Shown one piece after another: positions 56,519-64,000 of a DNA stretch of 64,000 bases. Under the pieces are notes generated by a model. That model did no database searches and was not told where the DNA came from. It was given only the letters and a program-made list of their open reading frames with translations. The stretch's first letter is position 1. The number at the start of each line of letters is the position of its first letter. Origin of the DNA: Polaribacter sp. L3A8 (lineage in GTDB: Bacteria > Bacteroidota > Bacteroidia > Flavobacteriales > Flavobacteriaceae); the NCBI RefSeq assembly GCF_009796785.1, contig NZ_CP047026.1, positions 558,001 through 622,000 of the forward strand. Reading direction: 5' to 3'. Position numbers and translations under genes: made by a program.

Positions 56519-57014
56519 AGTTATGTTTTTTAATTAATTGTTCTCTTATTGTTTTTCTTGCTCTAGATAATGCCACTCTTACTGCTGTTGGTTTCATATC
56601 TACCATTTTACAGATTTCATCAAAATCATATTGTTCAATATCTCTTAACTGAATAATAACTTTTTGTTGCTCTGGCAAGTTTTCTATCAATTGGTGCACT
56701 TGGTTTACACTGTCTCGATGTTCTACTTGTTTATCTAAAGACGTATCTTTTTCTTTATAATTACTGTGTATTAATGTTAAATTACTTGCCTGCTTCGATT
56801 TTAAACGATCATAACAATAATTTTTAGTCATGGTCATTGCAAATGCTTCAACATTTTTATAATCAGCAATCTTCTCTTTACTTTTCCACAATTTAAATAA
56901 CAATTCTTGCGTGGCATCTTCTGCTTCTTCTGTAGAAACTAAAAGTCTTTTTGCTAAACGAAAAACCTTGTCTTTAAACGGCAAAACAACTTTTAAAAAG
57001 TCTGACTGTTTCAT
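56505..57014 (-). CDS. ECF-type RNA polymerase sigma factor
   Basis: ATG 57014 is preferred (169 aa): the frame extends 24 codons upstream, but that part has no conserved features. Region 2 reads VFRLAKRLLVSTEEAEDATQELLFKLW, given here as the family FRLA...EDATQE...W pattern; region 4 has LPEQQKVIIQLRDIEQYDF and a helix-turn-helix EICKMVDMKPTAVRVALSRARKT. It directs RNA polymerase to a small regulon and probably to its own operon (family knowledge). It is divergent from the S41 peptidase gene; the region between them is 148 bp. Confidence 0.93.
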   Translation of the reverse strand: MKQSDFLKVVLPFKDKVFRLAKRLLVSTEEAEDATQELLFKLWKSKEKIADYKNVEAFAMTMTKNYCYDRLKSKQASNLTLIHSNYKEKDTSLDKQVEHRDSVNQVHQLIENLPEQQKVIIQLRDIEQYDFDEICKMVDMKPTAVRVALSRARKTIREQLIKKHNYGVS

Positions 57015-57162
57015 TTGGTTTGGTTGATTTTTTTGTTGCAAACAGATCTTTATTATCGGGTTTACATAATTAAGACGATACAACATATATTTTGTTACAA
57101 CATATTTTAATAATAATACTATTTCTGTTTATATTGCGTTCTCTTTTATAAATAAGAAATAT

Positions 57163-58659
57163 ATGAAGTTAACATTTCTCCCTAGAATACTAATTGTTTT
57201 TATAATTTCTGCACTCTTTTACAATTGCTCTAAGACAGAAGATAACATACCTAAAGATATCGAAGTACAAGACTTTGTTTGGCGAGGTTTAAACGCCTAT
57301 TATTTATGGCAAAGTGATGTTCCTGATTTGGCCGATTTACGTTTTAATAATCAAAACGAATTAAATAGCTACTTAGAAGGATTTTCATCACCAGAAATTT
57401 TATTTGACAATTTATTATACACAGAAGAGAATGGTTATCCTGCTAATGAAAAGGGATATGACCGTTTTTCTTGGATTGTTGATGATTATATTGCTTTAGA
57501 AAATGCTTTTCAAGGCATTACGTTGAGTAACGGAATGGAGTTTAATTTATTTTTTGAAAATGGAAGTACCACCAATGCTTATGGTGTAGTAAGATATGTA
57601 GTACCAAGTTCTAATGCAGAAACACAAGGTATTTTAAGAGGGATGGTTTTTAAAGCTGTAGATGGTACTCAAATAACCAATACCAACTATAGAGATTTAC
57701 TATTTGGTGCAAATACAGATTACACCATTAATTTGGCTGACTATGATGGAGGAAATCCTACTTTAAACGGTACTTCTATTGCTTTAAGTAAATCTCAATT
57801 ACAAGAAAACCCTGTAGCAATTACAAAAACGTTTAATGAAGGTGGTAAAAAAATTGGTTATTTATTATACAATCAGTTTGCAAGTTCTTTTGATGGTCAA
57901 TTAAATGCTGCTTTTGGAACCTTTAAAGCTAATGGAGTTACAGATCTAATTATAGATTTACGTTACAATGGTGGTGGTTCTGTACAAACAGCCACTTATT
58001 TAGGTAGTATGATTGCAACAGAGCCTAATACAGCGGTTTACTCTCAACAAGTATGGAACGAGAAAGTAATGGAAAAAAATAATGCTAGTGATTTTTTAAA
58101 TTATTTTACAGATAATATTACAAATACAGATCAAAATGGCAATGTTATTTTAGACGAACCTATTAATAGTTTGGGCCTTTCTACCGTTTATTTTATTGTT
58201 ACAGAAGATACCGCTTCTGCATCTGAATTGGTTATAAATGCCTTAAGTGCTTATATTGATGTAAAATTAGTAGGTACACAAACTGTAGGAAAACAAGTAG
58301 GTTCTATTACGTTATATGATTCTGAAGATTATAGAAGAAATGGTGCAGACTTAAACACCAATCATACCTACGCAATGCAACCGATTGTATTAGAAATAAA
58401 AAATGCAAACGGAGAAAATAATCCTAACGGATATACCCCAGAGATTGGACTTGCAGAAGATTTTGGGCAAATTTCTGGTAACGTTAACTTAGGTGTTTTA
58501 GGTGATGTTACAGAGCCTTTATTAGAAAGAACAATTAATTATATTGTTTCAGGATCTAAATCTACTGGTAAATCTGTTATTTCTATTAAAAAAGAACAAC
58601 TTACCAATTCTAAATTACAAAAACCTTTTGCAAACGAAATGTATGTAGATTTAAAGTAA
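57163..58659 (+). CDS. S41 family (C-terminal processing) peptidase, lipoprotein
   Basis: A 498-aa protein with a lipobox (ISALFYNC, Cys22). After an N-terminal helical domain (FVWRGLNAYYLWQSDVPD) comes a PDZ-like region (VVPSSNAETQGILRGMVFK), then the S41 serine protease core: LIIDLRYNGGGSVQTA, the nucleophile in TASASELVINAL and the general base Lys in VGTQTVGKQVGS. Ser/Lys dyad peptidases of this kind process or degrade envelope proteins. It lies divergently next to the ECF sigma operon, an arrangement compatible with envelope-stress control (inference). A strong terminator follows its stop. Confidence 0.92.
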   Translation: MKLTFLPRILIVFIISALFYNCSKTEDNIPKDIEVQDFVWRGLNAYYLWQSDVPDLADLRFNNQNELNSYLEGFSSPEILFDNLLYTEENGYPANEKGYDRFSWIVDDYIALENAFQGITLSNGMEFNLFFENGSTTNAYGVVRYVVPSSNAETQGILRGMVFKAVDGTQITNTNYRDLLFGANTDYTINLADYDGGNPTLNGTSIALSKSQLQENPVAITKTFNEGGKKIGYLLYNQFASSFDGQLNAAFGTFKANGVTDLIIDLRYNGGGSVQTATYLGSMIATEPNTAVYSQQVWNEKVMEKNNASDFLNYFTDNITNTDQNGNVILDEPINSLGLSTVYFIVTEDTASASELVINALSAYIDVKLVGTQTVGKQVGSITLYDSEDYRRNGADLNTNHTYAMQPIVLEIKNANGENNPNGYTPEIGLAEDFGQISGNVNLGVLGDVTEPLLERTINYIVSGSKSTGKSVISIKKEQLTNSKLQKPFANEMYVDLK

Positions 58660-58675
58660 TTAAAATGATACTTAT

Positions 58676-58708
58676 AAAAAAAATCCAGTTTTAAACTGGA
58701 TTTTTTTT
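58676..58708 (+). terminator. Rho-independent terminator of the S41 peptidase gene
   Basis: Perfect hairpin aaatccagttt/aaactggattt flanked by an A-run on the left and eight T on the right, 17 bp after the stop. The A and T runs make it likely to work in both directions. Confidence 0.92.
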
Positions 58709-58785
58709 ATGCTAAAAAGTTTGGTTTTAGAGTTATTATTTTTTTTTAACAAGTTTCGATTAATTTAATTAAAATATGTTTTTCA

Positions 58786-59040
58786 GCTAGCTCGAGCGTC
58801 TCTCGTGTTCATACCTCAATCAAATCTAAATCTATCTCTAAAATTGTTGAATCGTCTTTACCATAATTTGTGGCACTACTTATATATACAATCAAATACA
58901 TCTATCCTATATTTATGGTAGCAATAACTAATAAAATAAACTTCAGGTTTTTCTCCAAATTTATATTTTCTGCTCATTTGTTTTTTTATTTATGCAATTT
59001 TTTAATCTGGATATTGCACGAGCGAGACGCTCGCGCTAGC
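58786..59040. mobile_element. Miniature RAYT element: internally deleted copy bounded by inverted REPs
   Basis: The left boundary is a REP (gctagctcgagcgtctctcg, 58786) and the right boundary is an inverted REP (cacgagcgagacgctcgcgc, 59017-59040). Between them, 58811-58880 copies the 3' end of the neighbouring RAYT gene (compare 59168-59236) and 58896-58976 copies its 5' end (compare 59644-59722), both with scattered substitutions. About 400 bp of the transposase middle are missing. So this is a 255-bp non-autonomous derivative of the full element 100 bp to its right. A degenerate REP (gctaacgcgagatt, 59070) lies between the two. The 63-aa frame that can be read here is not a gene. Confidence 0.85.
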
Positions 59041-59137
59041 AGATATTTATTGAAAAGATAATTTGTTCAGCTAACGCGAGATTACTCCGATTTTAGAGTG
59101 GTTATTTTATTAAAAATTTTGATTAAAGTTTGTTATC

Positions 59138-59895
59138 GCTAGCGCGAGCGTCTCGCTCGTGCCCACACAATACCTAATTCAAATCTATCTCTAAGATTGT
59201 TGAATCGTCGTTACCATAATTTCTTGCGCTGCTATATTTCCAATCTATAGGATCAGTTACAAATCCAGTTTCTACAGGATTATGATGTATATATTTTAAC
59301 TTTTGTTCAAATACTTTTAATGACCAAATTTCAATTGGCTGATTATGTTGTTGCCAAAACTGTTTATGGGTAATATTACTATTCTTTTTTCCTGCACGCT
59401 CAAACATCCAAAGCATCCATTCTTTCCTACTTTCTTGTGGATTCTCTTCAATCAGTTTCAACATTTTTTTTGAAGTGAACCCTTTAAAATCTCGAATTAA
59501 CCCCGAAGGATTATTTAATGCAGAACGAAAAATTAAATGAATATGACTTGGCATAATACAATAACCATAAATTTCCATTCCTTTATGCTTTCTACAATAA
59601 TCTAAAGATTCTATAATACACCAAAAATAAGCGTCTCTTGTAAAAACATCTATCCAGTTTATGGTAGTAAAACTAATAAAATAAGCTCCAGATTTTTCTC
59701 CAAATTTATATTTTCTGCTCATATATATAAGTTTATTATGTTTATCCGCTGGCGCGAGCGTCCCGCTCGTGCCCACAAAATATAAACATACTATTTTAGA
59801 AAAAATACAACCACTATCAATGACTCAAACAAGCGTTGCGAAAATCGTTTGTTGTACTTTATTTGTTATTTCACGAGCGGGACGCTCGCGCTAGC
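59138..59895. mobile_element. REP-RAYT unit (transposase with its REP palindromes)
   Basis: The transposase gene lies between REPs of one sequence type: gctagcgcgagcgtctcgct (59138-59161), gctggcgcgagcgtcccgct (59748-59771) in the same orientation and cacgagcgggacgctcgcgc (59872-59895) inverted. Each REP is itself partly palindromic and is far more GC-rich than the surroundings. This is the usual arrangement of a REPtron. The REP at 59748 overlaps the 5' end of the extended reading frame of the transposase, which is a reason for choosing the later start. Confidence 0.88.
59174..59722 (-). CDS. REP-associated tyrosine transposase (RAYT, Y1/HUH family)
   Basis: From ATG 59722 the protein has 182 aa (MSRKYKFGEKSGAYFISFT); the longer frame to 59776 reads through the REP and is rejected. 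The HUH motif is in YCIMPSHIHLIFRS, with the single catalytic Tyr in the KYIHHNPVETGFV region. EIWSLKVFEQKLKYIHHNP is the common C-terminal block. Such enzymes nick single-stranded REP DNA and spread REPs and, rarely, themselves (family knowledge). The frame is intact, and the neighbouring REPs show that it has been active in this genome. Confidence 0.93.
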   Translation of the reverse strand: MSRKYKFGEKSGAYFISFTTINWIDVFTRDAYFWCIIESLDYCRKHKGMEIYGYCIMPSHIHLIFRSALNNPSGLIRDFKGFTSKKMLKLIEENPQESRKEWMLWMFERAGKKNSNITHKQFWQQHNQPIEIWSLKVFEQKLKYIHHNPVETGFVTDPIDWKYSSARNYGNDDSTILEIDLN

Positions 59896-59975
59896 AAATG
59901 ATTAATATAAGTACGATAATCAATTAAATATCATAAACATTATATCTGAAGGCGTAAAAAAACAAACTAATTAAC

Positions 59976-60944
59976 TTACAAATTTAAGTCCTCTAAATCA
60001 TCTAAACCAACTTCTATTTCTTGATCCGTTAAAACATCAGGTCTAAACTCGCTCATTAATTCTTCTTGCTTAGATTTTGCGTATTTATAACCAGATTTCC
60101 ACCATTTTCGCATTAAAACTTCATCAAAAACTAAAGAATTTGTTGTTAAAACGGTTGGTGTATAATATAAGTTTAGTTTAATACCTTTATTGGTTGCTGC
60201 TAATTTACCAATGGTAATATTATGACGCTCTACATGTACCAACATAAAATCGAATACATCAAATAATAAAGAAAACGGGTTTGTAGCTGGTAATTTATTA
60301 AACTGAGTAACTTCTGTTTCTAAAATAATGGCATCTATTTCGGTAGCTCCACGTAAAATGGCTTCTCTAATAGGTACTAAAGAGCCAAAACCACCATCTG
60401 CATACTGGCAATTGTTTTTTTCTAATAAACTCATAAACGGCACATAGTTGCAAGAACCCCAAATCCAATCGCAAAAATCATCATAAGTACACTCATTTAT
60501 AGATTTATATTCTATTTGGTTTGCTGTTAAATTAGAAACCGTAACCACAACCTCTTTGTTATTTTTTCTAATTTCCTCATACATTTCTCGGGTAACCTTC
60601 CTTCTAATTAAAGAACGTAGGTTTTTACTTTCCCCAAATGTTTTTCTTCCATTTAAAAAATTCCAAAAAGTATTTAAATGTCGAATGCTAATTACTTTTT
60701 CTCCGGCTACTTTTTTAATTTTAAAAGGATTATTACTAAAAATAGTTTTCTGATTTACATTGGTGTATAATTCTTTTAAATCATCTAATCTCCCTAAAGC
60801 CAAGTGAGACACCATTAAACTACCTGTAGAGGTACCTATAAATAAATCATAATCTTTATTTTCTTTCTTCATTAAATATTGCGCAACTCCACCTGCAAAT
60901 GCTCCTTTACTCCCTCCTCCAGAAATTACCAACGCTTTTTTCAT
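59976..60944 (-). CDS. Patatin-like phospholipase
   Basis: A 322-aa cytoplasmic or membrane-peripheral acyl hydrolase. The oxyanion motif is SGGGSKGAFAGG near the N-terminus, the nucleophile is in IGTSTGSLM (GxSxG) and the catalytic Asp in YADGGFGSLVP. There is no signal peptide and no barrel domain, so it is not the FplA-type secreted form. A distinct acidic C-terminus (DQEIEVGLDDLEDLNL) closes the protein. Substrate and physiological role are unknown. It is divergent from the propeller lipoprotein with a 46-bp gap. Confidence 0.92.
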   Translation of the reverse strand: MKKALVISGGGSKGAFAGGVAQYLMKKENKDYDLFIGTSTGSLMVSHLALGRLDDLKELYTNVNQKTIFSNNPFKIKKVAGEKVISIRHLNTFWNFLNGRKTFGESKNLRSLIRRKVTREMYEEIRKNNKEVVVTVSNLTANQIEYKSINECTYDDFCDWIWGSCNYVPFMSLLEKNNCQYADGGFGSLVPIREAILRGATEIDAIILETEVTQFNKLPATNPFSLLFDVFDFMLVHVERHNITIGKLAATNKGIKLNLYYTPTVLTTNSLVFDEVLMRKWWKSGYKYAKSKQEELMSEFRPDVLTDQEIEVGLDDLEDLNL

Positions 60945-60990
60945 TATATAAAAATGATTTGTTTAATTTAGTCCTATAAAAGTATCAAAA

Positions 60991-62043
60991 ATGAAGAGAA
61001 TAATCCTATTTATTTTTGGTTTCCTAGTTTTTATCTCTTGTAAAGAAGATTATCAACCTAGAAAAATCAATGAAATAAGCGTAAAAGAGTATCTAATAGA
61101 CAGTGTTAGCATTCGTGCAATTCATGCTATAAATGAATTTGAAGTAATCTATGCAGGCTCTAATGGTAGCATTGGTTTCTTTTCGGATGCAACAACAACT
61201 AAATTAAAACCAACTGTTTTAAAAATTAAATATCAAGATAGTATCATTCCTAATTTTAGAAGTATTGCTTCTAACGGAAAAGCCATTTTTGCTTTAAGTA
61301 TTACAAACCCTGCTTTGTTATATCGTATTTCTGTAGGACAAGCAAATTTAAAATATACAGAAACGCATGATAAAGTTTTTTATGATGCACTACAGTTTTT
61401 TGATGACAACATACATGGAATTGCGGTGGGAGACCCAACAGAAAATTGTGCTTCTATTCTTTTAACTTTGGATGGTGGAAATACTTGGCACAAACTACCA
61501 TGTTCTAAATTACCAATTTTTAATGAAGGTGAAGCCTTTTTTGCCGCCAGCAATACCAATATTAAAACCATAGGCAGCTCAGTTTGGATTGCTTCTGGTG
61601 GTACTAAAGCACGTATTTTAAAATCGGAAGATTACGGAAATACTTGGCAAATTTTTAATACTCCTTTTATTCAGGGTGATGGACCACAGGGAATTTATTC
61701 TATAGATTTTGTTGATAAAAAAAACGGAATAGCAATTGGTGGCGATTACTCTAAACCATTAGAAAACAAGGCAAACAAAGCTATTACGAAGGATGGCGGC
61801 CTTACTTGGACTTTAGTTGCCAATACCCAAAACCCTAATTACAAAAGCTGTGTACAATATGTACCAAATACTAACGGAAAAGAGGTCTTTGCTGTAGGAA
61901 AAACAGGAATATCATACTCAAATAATGGAGGTCTTAGTTGGGCAAATGTTAGCAATGAAGCTTATTATTCCATTCAGTTTGTAGATAGAAATATTGCGTG
62001 GTTATCTGGTAATAACAAGTTAGGGAAATTGGTTCTCAAATAA
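60991..62043 (+). CDS. Beta-propeller lipoprotein with YCF48/BNR-like repeats
   Basis: A 350-aa protein with a lipoprotein signal (FIFGFLVFISC, Cys17). At least four repeats with the Asp-box style (TLDGGNTWHKL, SEDYGNTWQIF, TKDGGLTWTLV, SNNGGLSWANV) form a propeller like Ycf48/sialidase-fold proteins. The catalytic residues of sialidases are not evident, so a binding or scaffold role is more likely. It is common in Flavobacteria as an oxidoreductase-annotated protein. There is no terminator before the 389-bp gap that follows. Confidence 0.82.
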   Translation: MKRIILFIFGFLVFISCKEDYQPRKINEISVKEYLIDSVSIRAIHAINEFEVIYAGSNGSIGFFSDATTTKLKPTVLKIKYQDSIIPNFRSIASNGKAIFALSITNPALLYRISVGQANLKYTETHDKVFYDALQFFDDNIHGIAVGDPTENCASILLTLDGGNTWHKLPCSKLPIFNEGEAFFAASNTNIKTIGSSVWIASGGTKARILKSEDYGNTWQIFNTPFIQGDGPQGIYSIDFVDKKNGIAIGGDYSKPLENKANKAITKDGGLTWTLVANTQNPNYKSCVQYVPNTNGKEVFAVGKTGISYSNNGGLSWANVSNEAYYSIQFVDRNIAWLSGNNKLGKLVLK

Positions 62044-62432
62044 AAAACATCCAAAGAAAATAGTGCTATAAAATTCTTATTAAAACAAACACCTTTTAAA
62101 TTTTTATTTCACTTTAAAGTAAAAAAATAAAACTAGTAATTACAACTCTGTTTAGTTAACAAACATGAATAACACAAAGGTATTTACATGATTATAAGCA
62201 TCTTATAATTATATGAAATTTCTAATAAAATTCTTAAAAATAAATGCTCTAATTAGTCCCAAAATCTTTACCTTTAATATACGTAACCAACCTTATTAAA
62301 AAAGTATATTTGCCGTCGATTTAAATTTGTGGCACTACTAAATACCACTGTATCCTTAATAATCGGATGCAAAAGTAGTATCTGTTTTAGCCTCATTTTT
62401 TTATACTATGAATCATTTAAAAACAATTTATT
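62044..62432 (+). other. 389-bp gap with candidate promoters for the outer-membrane protein
   Basis: No open frame of interest. Two Bacteroidota -7-like elements (TAnnTTTG) occur: TATATTTG at 62305-62312 and TAAATTTG at 62322-62329, 104-120 bp upstream of the ATG. Neither has a clear TTG box at the usual distance. The rest is AT-rich without repeats or RNA motifs that I can recognise. Confidence 0.35.
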
Positions 62433-63299
62433 ATGAAACAATTAATTACAGCTTTAGCAGCTATTTTAATTAGCACAATTACTTATGGACAGTTTCAAAT
62501 TTCTGCAAGTACTGGATATTCTATGAGTAGCGCAGGAATGAAATTAGGAGAAAAAATTAATACAACAGGTACAGAAAACACCTACGGAAGTTATGGTGAA
62601 GGTTTAAATTTTCAAGTAAGAGGAACGTATTATATTACTAATAAATTTGGAGTAGATTTAGCTCTTGGGTATTTAAGAGGTGCAGACAAAACCGTTTCTG
62701 AAGTTAACTTACCTAGTCAGAATACAAAAGTTGATGCCATAGCAAGAGCACGTGCTTTTGGTGCAGCAGCTTCTATGGTGTATAAATTTACAGATAATTT
62801 TTACGGACGTTTAGGTGCTCTAGTAAAAGTTGGTGGAAAAACAGAAGCTATTGTGTATAGTAAAACCCCTTTTACTAATGAAGCTGCTGCTAAACAAGGA
62901 TTACCTAGCGGATCTTATTCTGAAACCAATTATGTAGAAGATTTTCACGGGCATTTTCCTTTAGGTGTTGTGGCTGCTTTGGGGTATGAGTTTAACTTAA
63001 CCAACAATCTTAATCTTTTTGTAGAGGCCGAGTATTATGGTATCAGTTTAAAAAGAAAAGATTCTGAAATTCAAGAATTTAACTTAGATATTTTTACACC
63101 AGATGGTAACATTGTAGCTAATAAAACTTTAGCAGATTTACCATTAACAGATCAAGGTATTTATAAAAACACCACTTATGTAGATGAATTATCACATACT
63201 GAAACTGACAAATCTAAAAAGTTATCACAAAAAGTACCTTACTCTTCTTTCGGTATTAACTTTGGTATTACTTACAAGTTTAAAAGTTCTGATAAATAA
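62433..63299 (+). CDS. Outer-membrane beta-barrel protein
   Basis: A 288-aa protein with a signal peptide ending TITYGQ. Alternating strand segments typical of an eight-stranded barrel follow: FQISASTGYSMSSAGMKLG, LNFQVRGTYYITNKFGVDLALGYLRG (given here as two strands), FYGRLGALVKVGG, FPLGVVAALGYEFNL, LNLFVEAEYYGISLKR and the C-terminal SFGINFGITYKF. The last residues before the end form the beta-signal. It is similar in kind to OmpW/porin-family outer-membrane proteins, but no exact family is assigned. It has a strong terminator. Confidence 0.85.
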   Translation: MKQLITALAAILISTITYGQFQISASTGYSMSSAGMKLGEKINTTGTENTYGSYGEGLNFQVRGTYYITNKFGVDLALGYLRGADKTVSEVNLPSQNTKVDAIARARAFGAAASMVYKFTDNFYGRLGALVKVGGKTEAIVYSKTPFTNEAAAKQGLPSGSYSETNYVEDFHGHFPLGVVAALGYEFNLTNNLNLFVEAEYYGISLKRKDSEIQEFNLDIFTPDGNIVANKTLADLPLTDQGIYKNTTYVDELSHTETDKSKKLSQKVPYSSFGINFGITYKFKSSDK

Positions 63300-63320
63300 T
63301 AATTACCCTTATTAAATATC

Positions 63321-63371
63321 AATACCCAAGAACTATAATGTTTGTACATTATAATTCTTGGGTATTTTTTT
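63321..63371 (+). terminator. Rho-independent terminator of the outer-membrane protein gene
   Basis: Perfect long stem: aatacccaagaactataatg pairs with cattataattcttgggtatt around a 6-base loop (tttgta), followed by eight T. It lies 21 bp after the stop codon. Confidence 0.95.
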
Positions 63372-63398
63372 TGAAATAATTAGAAATGATAACTTAGG

Positions 63399-63662
63399 TT
63401 AGCTCTCCGTTACTTCTAATCTATTTTTCATTTTTTGGATGTCTAAATTTCTTAATAACACCAATAAATTGGGATATCGGCGCTTATGATATCCTAAATC
63501 ATCTATTAGAAACTCTTTAATTGCTTGCTCTTTAGACCAGATATCAACAACCATTCTGTAAGCTACTATAATTGTTTCTGTTCTATCAGATCCACGTCAA
63601 CAATATCACTATTGTATATTTTTTTGGGAATCGAAATCAATATTAGTAATGTCTTTTTGCAT
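63399..63662 (-). pseudogene. Decayed dual-specificity/tyrosine phosphatase
   Basis: The minus-strand frame ending at the TAA of 63399-63401 codes for the C-terminal end of a DSP/Siw14-type phosphatase: C-stop-RGSDRTETIIVAYRMVV, then WSKEQAIKEFLIDDLGYHK and LLVLLRNLDIQKMKNRL. The P-loop is C-x5-R, but a TGA (63597-63599) replaces the codon right after the catalytic Cys, and the frame is closed again by another TGA two codons before. Only a short scrambled piece in other frames remains upstream to ~63662. Thus the gene lacks most of its N-terminus. It lies 13 bp from the antiporter gene end and was probably co-transcribed with it. Confidence 0.72.
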
Positions 63663-63675
63663 CGTTTTATTATTA

Positions 63676-64000
63676 TTATTTTACATCCTTTAAAGTTTTT
63701 CGAATCAATTCACTATCCCAATGCTTGTCGTATTCTACAATACCTCTTTTAAAATCTTCATTTAAGAATTTTTCTTGCTGTTCTAATTCCTTTTTGGCTT
63801 TAAAAATATAATTACCATCTTGTTTCGGTTCAGAAGCTAAACGCCTTAAACTATCCTCATCGTATTTGATAAAGTTTTTAACTTGCCTGCTAATGGTATA
63901 TTTTCTAAAGCCCATTTTACTCAGCACATCTTTTGCTAAAGTTAACGAAGTTTCTAAAGATTCTCTATATACATTTTCATTACCAAGATTCAATAATTCA
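63676..64000 (-). CDS. KefB-type cation:proton antiporter, C-terminal part (5' end outside the window)
   Basis: The frame is open to the right edge (ELLNLGNENVYRESLETSL, continuing TLAKDVLSKMGF), so the codon TTG at 63993 is internal and not a start. NVYRESLETSLTLAKDVL and YTISRQVKNFIKYDEDSLRRLA match the helical tail that follows the RCK/TrkA-N domain in KefB/KefC-type CPA2 antiporters; the ends are Lys/Glu-rich. With only the last ~108 residues visible, transport specificity cannot be read. Confidence 0.72.
   Translation of the reverse strand, partial: ELLNLGNENVYRESLETSLTLAKDVLSKMGFRKYTISRQVKNFIKYDEDSLRRLASEPKQDGNYIFKAKKELEQQEKFLNEDFKRGIVEYDKHWDSELIRKTLKDVK

Noticed and set aside
58870..59061. 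63-aa frame MALLIYTIKYIYP...
   Set aside because: It reads the wrong strand of the miniature RAYT element and ends inside a REP.
58860..62345. Shared string ttgtggcactact at ~58868 and ~62328
   Set aside because: Only 13-14 bp in AT-rich DNA with no further similarity around it; the first copy is within the RAYT-derived sequence.

Overview
The window comes from a strongly AT-rich Bacteroidota chromosome, most likely a marine Flavobacteriaceae member of the Polaribacter/Tenacibaculum kind. The pointers are a type IX secretion (T9SS) C-terminal sorting domain, SprB-type repeats, DUF4252 proteins, a TANFOR-like domain, weak ribosome binding sites, several TTG/GTG starts and a Flavo-1-like RNA. 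The genus is inferred from protein style only.

Region 1 (1-19511, + strand) is a compact cobalamin cluster, entered in the middle of uroporphyrinogen-III methyltransferase. Genes mostly overlap or abut: SUMT, cbiX, cobI, a cobJ-cbiC fusion, bluB, cobL (cbiE-cbiT), a cbiG-cobM fusion, cobK, cbiD, a NicO/UreH-like metal permease, a one-chain ChlI-ChlD chelatase motor, cobB, a PduO-type adenosyltransferase, cobW, a 171-aa unknown and cobN. Early-insertion parts (CbiX, CbiD, CbiG) coexist with a CobN plus ChlID chelatase. Permease, CobW and chelatase form a plausible cobalt supply line. A 305-bp gap before cobW holds a palindromic repeat and the Flavo-1-like RNA.

Region 2 (19536-20842) is a complete-looking IS256-family element between the vitamin cluster and the next locus.

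Region 3 (20885-51428, - strand) is about 30 kb of exported proteins, read right to left: a 1606-aa beta-rich protein, a 699-aa FN3 protein, a ~4220-aa SprB-repeat adhesin with a T9SS sorting domain, a PKD lipoprotein, a 1601-aa TANFOR-like/zincin/pretoxin-like protein, a secreted protein with a D...ExK nuclease-like motif, a cytoplasmic propeller-like protein directly coupled to it, and an 811-aa outer-membrane barrel. I read it as a candidate T9SS-linked polymorphic-toxin/adhesin locus with its immunity gene. The adhesin contains two blocks of near-identical tandem DNA repeats (735 bp and 774 bp).

Region 4 (52084-64000) is mixed: an M1 aminopeptidase; an ECF sigma/membrane protein/two DUF4252 operon divergent from an S41 peptidase; a REP-associated transposase (RAYT) with its REPs and, next to it, an internally deleted miniature copy of the same element; a patatin phospholipase; a beta-propeller lipoprotein; an outer-membrane barrel; a decayed dual-specificity phosphatase; and the C-terminal end of a KefB-like antiporter running off the right edge.
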